Positions 35,361 through 42,582 of a DNA stretch of 64,000 nt are shown piece by piece. This stretch comes from Aurantimonas sp. HBX-1 (GTDB taxonomy: Bacteria; Pseudomonadota; Alphaproteobacteria; Rhizobiales; Rhizobiaceae). Within the stretch, counting starts at the first letter, position 1, and every line of letters starts with the position of its first letter. The translations under genes and the position numbers were made by a program. The notes below the pieces were generated by a model. It had not been told where the DNA came from. It worked only from the letters and a program-made list of their open reading frames with translations, and did no database searches. The DNA lies in NCBI RefSeq assembly GCF_021391535.1, contig NZ_CP090066.1:2431501-2495500 (forward strand). Direction: 5' to 3'.

Positions 35361-35682
35361 AATTCAGCACGGGGTCCGGGTCGTAAGGGTGGCGGGCAAG
35401 CGCATCGATGCGGCACGCGCCCCTGAATTCAGGTCGGAGATGAACGCGCTGATCGATGAAGGCCCCCATCAGATCGTGCTGGATCTCGAAGGCGTCGATT
35501 TCGTCGACAGCTCCGGTCTGGGTGCGATCGTTTCCGGCCTCAAGCGTCTCGGGCCCCGCGGCGATCTCGCGATCGCCGCTGCCAGCGGTTCAGTCGCGCG
35601 GCTGTTCGCCCTGACCCGGATGGACAAGGTGTTCCCGCTCCATCAGGATGTGGACACGGCAGTCAAAAGACTGGCGGAATGA
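35347..35682 (+). CDS. STAS-domain anti-sigma-factor antagonist
   Basis: The 111-residue protein is a single STAS domain. Beta-strand GVRVVRVAGKRIDAA is followed by the phosphoacceptor motif VDFVDSSGLGAIVSGL, where the first Ser of DSSGLG (about residue 58) is the expected target. It would switch between binding the kinase and its final target depending on phosphorylation. The ATG lies inside the phosphatase gene's 3' end, and the stop overlaps the kinase start (ATGA), so the three are made together. Confidence 0.93.
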   Translation: MLKSEIQHGVRVVRVAGKRIDAARAPEFRSEMNALIDEGPHQIVLDLEGVDFVDSSGLGAIVSGLKRLGPRGDLAIAAASGSVARLFALTRMDKVFPLHQDVDTAVKRLAE

Positions 35683-36179
35683 GCGGCCGCTCATCGCCAG
35701 TGGGAGCCCGTCAGATGCCCGGGGCCGTGCAACTTGTCATCGACAGCGACCTCGACACCGTCGCTATGGTGGCTCGTGCGGTCCGCGCGATCTGCGACGA
35801 CGGCTTGGGTGCCGCGGATCTGGATGCGGTGGAACTTGCTCTCGTGGAGGCGATGACCAACGTCATCAAGCACGGCTACGCGGGGCGCAAGGACGGGCGT
35901 CTCGAGGTGGGAATCGCGCTTTACAGCGACCGGGTGGTCATCGAGATCAAAGACAACGCGCCGCCGATTCCGCCTTCTCATGTCCAAAGGGCTCCTGAGG
36001 CTGTGTTCGCCTTCGACCCGGCTGACATTGAGAACCTGCCGGAGGGTGGGATGGGGCTGGCGCTCATCCGGATGAACATGGATGAAGTCCAGTACATCCC
36101 GCATGGGGACCGGAACCTACTTCGCATGACGAAGAGGCTGGATAAGAGACCCTCTCTCAGCCGTCCGGGCGCATCTTGA
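35679..36179 (+). CDS. Anti-sigma-type serine kinase (RsbW/SpoIIAB-like HATPase)
   Basis: The 166-residue protein is a GHKL ATPase. It has the N-box ELALVEAMTNVIKHGY (about residue 60), a D-box region VVIEIKDNAP and the G-box NLPEGGMGLALIRMNMDEV. It would phosphorylate the STAS protein and thereby set its partner. It starts at an ATGA overlap with the STAS gene. Its 3' end overlaps the convergent small membrane-protein gene by 23 bases. There is no sigma factor gene next to the module, so the output may be an enzyme or a diguanylate cyclase rather than a sigma factor. Confidence 0.92.
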   Translation: MSGRSSPVGARQMPGAVQLVIDSDLDTVAMVARAVRAICDDGLGAADLDAVELALVEAMTNVIKHGYAGRKDGRLEVGIALYSDRVVIEIKDNAPPIPPSHVQRAPEAVFAFDPADIENLPEGGMGLALIRMNMDEVQYIPHGDRNLLRMTKRLDKRPSLSRPGAS

Positions 36180-36591
36180 TCGTCGCGATCTCGGGAAAGG
36201 CGACGGAAGCAAGCGACAACGCGGACGTTGCAAGTGGCGTGTCAGCCGCCTCGAGAAGCGGCAGGAGCGGCATGACCTGCTGGCGCACAACCGACTGATC
36301 GAGGGCGGAAGCGAAGCTTGCGGCAGACAAGGCGGTGACGAGCGCCGCGGTCGCTTCCAGGCTGTCCGGGGCGTCCTGCACGGCCAGTTCCGCACGCCGG
36401 ACCGCAAGCAGGATTTCCCGAGAGGCATAAACGCCCGGGGCGACCACCCCGGACGTCGCCTGCTGTCGCACCTCGTCCTGACGGCGGGTGTCGAGTCTTT
36501 CCAGCCACACGATGACCCCGGTGGACAGGCCGAGGGCCAGGACGAACACGATCTGACCGCGCGCACGCAGGAATCCGTCGCGAAAGGTCAT
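36157..36591 (-). CDS. Small membrane-anchored protein coupled to the glycan synthase gene
   Basis: The 144-residue product has one N-terminal transmembrane helix (IVFVLALGLSTGVIVWL, about 14-30). A helical Ala/Leu-rich domain follows that should lie in the periplasm. The start overlaps the synthase stop (ATGA), so it is translationally coupled and very probably works with the synthase. By position it is a counterpart of BcsB- or BgsB-like accessory proteins, but it is much shorter and not recognisably related. No family assigned. Confidence 0.7.
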   Translation of the reverse strand: MTFRDGFLRARGQIVFVLALGLSTGVIVWLERLDTRRQDEVRQQATSGVVAPGVYASREILLAVRRAELAVQDAPDSLEATAALVTALSAASFASALDQSVVRQQVMPLLPLLEAADTPLATSALSLASVAFPEIATIKMRPDG

Positions 36592-38426
36592 TTGCCCGCT
36601 CCCTCGATGACTGGCAGTTCATAGACCGGGTCCGGTTGCCAGAAGGCTGCGCGGATCATCGGCAACATGGAAAGCATGTTGCTTCCCCCCCACAGCGTGT
36701 TGGCGATCATCGCGCCGAGCGTGTAGCCGGCCGCGCCCAGGCCGTAGGCCGCCCAACCCCAGATCAACCCCGCGCTCGTGGCGATCACGACGGCGATCTG
36801 CCATCGCACCAGTTGCGGAAAATTCCCCGATTGCCTCTCTTTGGGCGTGACGGGAAACGAGATCTGGCTTCCCCGCACGACGGTCCAGAGCGCCTTCAGG
36901 TTCAGGGGGAACATCGCAAGATGCCAGGCGCGCCCCTTGGCGTTCGACAGACCCCACATTCCCACAAGCTGGGATATTTCGTTCAAGAACAGGAACGGAA
37001 TGATGTGCAGGAAGAATTCCAGCGAGTAGCTTGAGACAGGCGGTACCCCGGTGAAAAGGAAAATAACGGGTGCTGCGAGGAATACGACGTTCCAGAGCGG
37101 CGAGAGATAGGAGTAGAAGGTCATGGCGTACATAGCCTTCTGAGCGAGCGTCAATCCGGGCCGGAAGAGCGGGTTGTCGTGGAGGAGGATGTCGAGCGTG
37201 CCTCCGGCATACTTGAACCGCTGGACTGTCCAGCTCAGCAGGTCGTTCGGCGAGAGCATCCGGGACTGCACCTTCGGATGCAGCACCGACTTCCATCCGC
37301 GCTCGCGGTCGGAATGGAGGATGATCGACGTGTAGAGGTCCTCCGACACGTGGAACTTGTAGGGAGTCAATTCCTCTTCGACCGCCCCCTGCCAGAGCAG
37401 GGCATCGCGTATGGAGGCATCGAGCACCGCCTCGCCCGTAAGGCGACGAGCCGCTCGTTCGTCCGTGCCGGCAGCCGCCTCAACGCGATCAGCCCACTGC
37501 CTCAACGCCGCCTCCATGACGGCTTCACGCCGATGCACGGAGCCTGCGCCGCAGCAGAAGCTGGCATTGGCCCAATTCCGGCGTCTCTGGATGACGTCGA
37601 AGAACATCTGGGGATCGTTAGCGAAAGGGTCCTCGCCAATGCGGATGGGACCCGCCAGCCATTCGATGCCGCGCCCGATCCGCTCGCCGACGCCGCGCCC
37701 CCACCGTCGCATGACCGCGTGGAGCGGCACGCCCGGGGGCACATCGCAGAACCATTGCGGCGTCTGCACCCATGCGACCCGGGGGTCTCGAAAATAGCCG
37801 AGCGTCTCCGTCAGGAACGTCGGGAACGGGCGCGTATCGGCGTCGCAGATAACCACGAAGTCGCCTGAAGACATTTCCAGCGCGTTCCGCAGGTTCCCGG
37901 CCTTGAAGCCGATATTGTCGCTCCGGGTCAGATACCCGACGCCTTCCTGCTCGGCGACCATTCGCATTGCGTCCCGGCGCCCGTCGTCTAGGACGTATAT
38001 CCGGATGTCGATTTCATGCGGGTACTCAAGCCGCTTGGCATCTTTCAGCCCCATCCGCACGAGTTCTGGATCTTCGCTATAGGTCGTGAAGAACACGTCG
38101 ACTGATAACGGTCGATCCGGATGGATATCACTCTCAAGGCAGTCGCCGATCTGCTTGGGAGGGGATTGCGGCGGGGGACCCTCTGCGCTCCAGAGGTTGA
38201 CCATGAACAGAACCAGCCCGAGGAAGGCGCCTGTTTCCGCCACCAGCAGAGGTACCGAGAACCACAGCGCATGGTAGTTTAGCGATTCGCTCCATCGCCA
38301 CACGATGTACCAAGCCCCGAAAGCCACGCTCATCGTCGCAAAGAATTGCCACGTGGACTCCTGCAGGCTCGACGCGGATAGCGGTTCCCAAGGGGTCTGC
38401 GTCTGGAAGCGCAAATTTTCTGACAC
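36588..38426 (-). CDS. Cellulose-synthase-like glycosyltransferase (GT2, processive)
   Basis: From the GTG at 38426, preceded by GGGGGGG, the product is 612 residues; ATG 38525 is an alternative start. It has two N-terminal transmembrane helices and a cytosolic GT2 domain with YVLDDGRRDA, VICDADTRPFP and the acceptor-site motif HVSEDLYTS. A variant QRFKY takes the place of QxxRW. About five C-terminal helices follow. It would polymerise a beta-glucan from UDP-glucose while extruding the chain. It ends soon after the last helix (VYELPVIEGAGK), so the C-terminal PilZ or other c-di-GMP-binding domain of BcsA and BgsA is missing. Polymer identity is unknown. Confidence 0.9.
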   Translation of the reverse strand: MSENLRFQTQTPWEPLSASSLQESTWQFFATMSVAFGAWYIVWRWSESLNYHALWFSVPLLVAETGAFLGLVLFMVNLWSAEGPPPQSPPKQIGDCLESDIHPDRPLSVDVFFTTYSEDPELVRMGLKDAKRLEYPHEIDIRIYVLDDGRRDAMRMVAEQEGVGYLTRSDNIGFKAGNLRNALEMSSGDFVVICDADTRPFPTFLTETLGYFRDPRVAWVQTPQWFCDVPPGVPLHAVMRRWGRGVGERIGRGIEWLAGPIRIGEDPFANDPQMFFDVIQRRRNWANASFCCGAGSVHRREAVMEAALRQWADRVEAAAGTDERAARRLTGEAVLDASIRDALLWQGAVEEELTPYKFHVSEDLYTSIILHSDRERGWKSVLHPKVQSRMLSPNDLLSWTVQRFKYAGGTLDILLHDNPLFRPGLTLAQKAMYAMTFYSYLSPLWNVVFLAAPVIFLFTGVPPVSSYSLEFFLHIIPFLFLNEISQLVGMWGLSNAKGRAWHLAMFPLNLKALWTVVRGSQISFPVTPKERQSGNFPQLVRWQIAVVIATSAGLIWGWAAYGLGAAGYTLGAMIANTLWGGSNMLSMLPMIRAAFWQPDPVYELPVIEGAGK

Positions 38427-38621
38427 CGTTGGCCCCCCCGGCGTTGCTCGATTGCACCAACCCCGTCCGGCAATCAGGCGGGCATGCCATTTAGCATTGG
38501 CGTACCTTCTGGTTGGGTTATTCATTGATATGGAGCTGCACGCAATGCTGCCGCAGCGGTCGCTCACATTTTTATATTAAACTTTGGAATAACTCGGCAG
38601 ACCATTAAGTAGAGATTTGAT

Positions 38622-41132
38622 TTGTTCGTGCGCTGTAAAGAGGCTACTATCATTTTTATCCAGAAAATTCAGCCTGTTGTCGCGGTCGTTGCCTCCATTT
38701 GGCTGTTGACCAGTGTCGCTTGTGCACAGAGCGCAGAAGAACTGCTCACTGGCGCACGCAACGCGGCAGACCAAGAGGATCACGAGCGGGCGGTCGACCT
38801 GTTTCGTCAGGCGATCGACGAAGCGCCGGAGCGCCGGCCCGAGTGGCTGCGCGAACTGGCTGACCAGATTGTCTATGCGGGCCGTCCGGCTGATGCCGTA
38901 TCTCTCTATCGGGAACTGTTGGACACAGCCGGCATACAAGATGAGCAAAGGGCGACGATCCGCCGCAATCTCGCCTTCGCCCTGCTCTGGAGCGGCCAGT
39001 CCGAGGCCGCCGTCGAGGCATTGTCCGAGATCGTGTCCGAACGTCCGGAAGACGAGGAAGCACGGCGGGCGCTCGCGGAAGCGAAAGTCGCGGTGCTGGA
39101 GTCCGGTGCGGAGGACGAGCCTGAGAGCACCGCCGACCTGCTGGAAGAAGAAGATGCCGCCTCCGTTGCTCAGCCCCCGAACGAAATCCCGGCGGAGGAA
39201 CCTCCGGCAGCGCCTTCTCGCGCCGAGACGGCCATCGCAGATGCGCGGGCTGCCGCGGGCCGCGGCGACAACGCCGAAGCTGCCCGATTGTTCGCCGAGG
39301 CCCTGAGGCTGGACGAGTCCGTCGATCCCCGGATCGCGATCGAACTCGCCGATCAGGTCACCTACAGCGGGGATCCCGCGCGCGGGGCCGAGATCTATCG
39401 CCAATCCCTGAACCGCCTCCAGATGGAGCCCGTGGAGCGGGTCGAAGTCGAACGCAAGCTCGCCTTCGCCCTGCTCTGGAGCGGCCAGTTCAGCGAAGCG
39501 GTGCGGAATTGGCAGGTCATCCTCGGGCGGGATGAACGCGACGAGGAGGCGCGGGCAGCGCTTACGGATGCATGGGTCGGAGCCGCCCGACAGGCAGCAG
39601 GTGACGCTCGCAATGCAGAGGGTGCCCGAGCGTTTGAGCGCGCCTTCTCCGTCGACCCCGCCCGGCGCCGCGAACTTTTGCGGGAGTACGCGGATCAGGT
39701 CCTGTATTCCGGACGGCCCGCCGCATCCATCCCGCTGTACCGGGAACATCTGGCACAGCCGCGCCTGGATCCCGACGAGCGGCGCCGCGGGCTTCTCGGG
39801 CTGGCAAGGGGGCTGGCCTGGAGCGGCGATCACGAACGCAGCCTGCCGGCTTACGGGGAACTGCTCGAGACGTGGCCGCGCGACGTCGATGCCCGTATCG
39901 GTCGCGGCCAGTCGCTCAATGCCTCGCGCAATCACCAGGCAGCCTTCGCCGACTTCCAGATCGCCCTCTCGGTGGAACCGCAAAACGCCGAGGCGATTCG
40001 CGGTGCCGCGCAGGCCGAGACCTCGATGGGGCGGCATCTCTCTGCGATCGAACGCCTTCGCCCGCTGATCGAGGGCGAGGCGCACGATCCGCGGACGCTG
40101 ATGATCGCCGCGAACGCTCAGCGGCACCTCGGACGCACGGATCTCGCGGAAGCGCTGGCGGTCGAGGCGCTGCAAGCTGGCGCGGACGATGCGGGCGCAC
40201 AAGCGCTTCTCGAGACGTTGCGGTTCGAGCGCCGGCCCCTGAGCTATCTCGACGCACAGTATGTTGCCCGATCCGACGACCTCACTATCGCTACCGCGAC
40301 CGCCAGCCACGAGATCTTCGTCAATCAGGGCCTGACCAGCTTCGGGCCCCAGCTCAAATACGCGACCTATGACGGCGGCGATTTCCCCAGCGTCGACGTC
40401 GGCTCGCTCGGGTTCTTCTTCCGTCACCGCTTCGACGAACGTCTCGAGGCGCGAACGTCGCTGTTCCTGAACCACGAGATGAAAGAGGGGGACGGCGACG
40501 TCAGTTTCACCCATGACAGCGTCGTCTCGCTCTTGCTGAACGATAGCTGGCGCACGGAAGTCCTGGCCTCGCGGCGCTACGCCGACGAGAACCCGCGCGT
40601 CTTCGTCAACGACATCCTGGCCAACGACTACGGCGGCGCCGTCCACTTCACGCCGGGCCGGGATTGGCGGGGGAGCGTTCGGGGTCTCTACAGCACCTAT
40701 TCAGACGACAACGAGCGCTTCTGGGCTCAGGCCGATGGCGCCTACAATCTGCACGAAACGCAGAACATCTGGCTGGGTGTACGTGCCACGGCATTTGATT
40801 TCGAGCGATCGGTGGACAACAACTACTGGAACCCCGGAGCGTACCAGTCGCTGCATGCCACGCTGCACGCTTACGGATCGCCTGCGCCGCACTGGTGGGT
40901 GGATGTGCAGGGGGCGCTCGGCTACGCCTGGAGCGAAGAAGACGGTGACGGGATCACCTGGTCGGCGGAAACCCGCATCTCCAGGGATCTCGGCGAAGCT
41001 GCCGCGCTGGAATTCCGCGGGCTCTTCCAGTACTCGGACGCCCGTCAAAGCGAAGCGACCGAGATCTATGCGACGGAGCAGGAGCCTTTCTGGCGCAGCT
41101 CTCTCGGGCTGCGCCTCCGCGTGCGCTGGTGA
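38622..41132 (+). CDS. TPR-containing outer-membrane beta-barrel protein (BcsC/PgaA-like exporter)
   Basis: The 836-residue protein has an export signal (hydrophobic stretch ending CAQSAEE, near residue 36). Three related TPR blocks of about 150 residues follow, each carrying the repeated phrase ADQVxYSGxP and LAFALLWSGQ. A C-terminal region of about 280 residues alternates polar and aromatic residues and ends in Trp, typical of a 16-strand barrel. This is the architecture of BcsC and PgaA, which guide polysaccharide through the outer membrane. It is divergent from the synthase gene and is its probable export partner. The first start near 38622 may be TTG; the signal sequence fixes the region. 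Confidence 0.85.
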   Translation: MFVRCKEATIIFIQKIQPVVAVVASIWLLTSVACAQSAEELLTGARNAADQEDHERAVDLFRQAIDEAPERRPEWLRELADQIVYAGRPADAVSLYRELLDTAGIQDEQRATIRRNLAFALLWSGQSEAAVEALSEIVSERPEDEEARRALAEAKVAVLESGAEDEPESTADLLEEEDAASVAQPPNEIPAEEPPAAPSRAETAIADARAAAGRGDNAEAARLFAEALRLDESVDPRIAIELADQVTYSGDPARGAEIYRQSLNRLQMEPVERVEVERKLAFALLWSGQFSEAVRNWQVILGRDERDEEARAALTDAWVGAARQAAGDARNAEGARAFERAFSVDPARRRELLREYADQVLYSGRPAASIPLYREHLAQPRLDPDERRRGLLGLARGLAWSGDHERSLPAYGELLETWPRDVDARIGRGQSLNASRNHQAAFADFQIALSVEPQNAEAIRGAAQAETSMGRHLSAIERLRPLIEGEAHDPRTLMIAANAQRHLGRTDLAEALAVEALQAGADDAGAQALLETLRFERRPLSYLDAQYVARSDDLTIATATASHEIFVNQGLTSFGPQLKYATYDGGDFPSVDVGSLGFFFRHRFDERLEARTSLFLNHEMKEGDGDVSFTHDSVVSLLLNDSWRTEVLASRRYADENPRVFVNDILANDYGGAVHFTPGRDWRGSVRGLYSTYSDDNERFWAQADGAYNLHETQNIWLGVRATAFDFERSVDNNYWNPGAYQSLHATLHAYGSPAPHWWVDVQGALGYAWSEEDGDGITWSAETRISRDLGEAAALEFRGLFQYSDARQSEATEIYATEQEPFWRSSLGLRLRVRW

Positions 41133-41388
41133 CGACCGTCATCGTTGTTTCGCACGAAGCGCGGATCCGGCACCCTGTCCAATCTTCGAAAGCTCGCGGT
41201 ACGCACCCTCGTAGCGAGGACATAACGCTTATCTCGGCTGCCGACCGGCGGCGATGGTGAAATCCATAGCCGTGGCTTCGCACCCGCAGGATCTCTGACG
41301 AAAAGGGCGAACGACTGTTTTGGGGATGATGACCTGCTGCCGCCAACGACCGGAAAGGGCGCAGAGCCGCCGTCAGATCTAAGCGCCA

Positions 41389-41860
41389 GCGGCATCGCGG
41401 CATCGCGGCATCGCGGCATCGCGGCATCGCGGCATCGCGGCATCGCGGCATCGCGGCATCGCGGCATCGCGGCATCGCGGCATCGCGGCATCGCGGCATC
41501 GCGGCATCGCGGCATCGCGGCATCGCGGCATCGCGGCATCGCGGCATCGCGGCATCGCGGCATCGCGGCATCGCGGCATCGCGGCATCGCGGCATCGCGG
41601 CATCGCGGCATCGCGGCATCGCGGCATCGCGGCATCGCGGCATCGCGGCATCGCGGCATCGCGGCATCGCGGCATCGCGGCATCGCGGCATCGCGGCATC
41701 GCGGCATCGCGGCATCGCGGCATCGCGGCATCGCGGCATCGCGGCATCGCGGCATCGCGGCATCGCGGCATCGCGGCATCGCGGCATCGCGGCATCGCGG
41801 CATCGCGGCATCGCGGCATCGCGGCATCGCGGCATCGCGGCATCGCGGCATCGCGGCATC
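41389..41860. repeat. Perfect tandem array of the 8-bp unit GCGGCATC, 59 copies
   Basis: Bases 41389-41860 are 472 bp, exactly 59 uninterrupted copies of GCGGCATC. Because 8 is not a multiple of 3, all frames read through it; the minus-strand frames encode a repeated MPRCRDAA octapeptide that is not a believable protein. The array lies 256 bp after the exporter gene and about 110 bp before the 3' end of a small convergent gene. No substitution was seen in any copy, which suggests recent expansion or constant turnover by slippage. Confidence 0.98.
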
Positions 41861-41968
41861 GAAAGGGGCTACTAAGTCGAGACCCTGGTCAAGTGCTCGT
41901 TGTGATGTCGATGGACGAAGATGAGCCTAGCTGCCATCGCCCCGGTGGCAGCTGCCTGTCGCCAAGGA

Positions 41969-42337
41969 TCAACCCTGACGCGAGCGCGAACTCTTGTCCC
42001 CGGCGGACTGATCGCGGGGCGGCTTGGGGTCAACTGCGGGTTCGGCGGTCCTACCCTCTTCCGCAGTCGACCCTCTCCAAATCTTGACGAAATGGGGGTC
42101 GATCTCCTCGATGCCAGGCTCGCCCTGTTCACAAAGCCAACGGTCAACCGAAAGGACGAGGAAATCGTTCAGGCTGAGATCGCGCGTAGCCAGGGTATTG
42201 ATGAGGCGAGTCTTTACCGCAGGCGAAATCCGCCATGTGGAAGCCGGATAGTCCACTAGACGGCGAGGCTCCTTGTGTTGCTCCTTCTTCCGCCTCCGGC
42301 CTGCAATAAGGTCCGTGCGCAGGTTCAGATCTGCCAT
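41969..42337 (-). CDS. Hypothetical protein
   Basis: From ATG 42337, preceded by GAAGAG, the product is 122 residues. The N-terminal half is basic (AGRRRKKEQHKEPRR). The middle TWRISPAVKTRLINTLATRDLSLNDFLVLSVDRWLCE has the feel of a ribbon-helix-helix or small helical domain, and the C-terminus is Pro/Arg-rich and disordered. No firm family is recognised. It could be a small DNA-binding protein. It is flanked by the octamer array on one side and the GGDEF-EAL gene, divergent, on the other. Confidence 0.55.
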   Translation of the reverse strand: MADLNLRTDLIAGRRRKKEQHKEPRRLVDYPASTWRISPAVKTRLINTLATRDLSLNDFLVLSVDRWLCEQGEPGIEEIDPHFVKIWRGSTAEEGRTAEPAVDPKPPRDQSAGDKSSRSRQG

Positions 42338-42582
42338 CAGCTCTTCACTTTTCCCGTATGAGAAACGCCCTACTTCATGCGGCTGGTTAGAGCAAAAACC
42401 TGGGACAAAGCGGCAAGATTCTGATACAGGTTTGATTAAGTCGATCAGTTTTCTGATTATCGACATCCTGCGTCGAAGTTTCGCCTGCTAGCTAGCTATC
42501 CTGTACTTCCCCGTCCACTCGCCGCAACTCGCCGGTGAGACTCGTCGTCGTTGGCACTGGCTATGTCACTTTTTGAGATCAT

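Noticed and set aside
38577..40646. Long minus-strand open frame opposite the TPR/barrel exporter
   Set aside because: Repeats seen in it mirror the TPR repeats of the real gene; no signal peptide or domain.
40954..41859. Long minus-strand frames with an MPRCRDAA repeat
   Set aside because: They arise only because the 8-bp array has no stop codon in these frames; there is no protein-like start or domain, and the 5' part lies antisense to the exporter gene.
41389..41860. CRISPR-like array
   Set aside because: The units are directly joined with no spacers and are only 8 bp; no cas genes are present.
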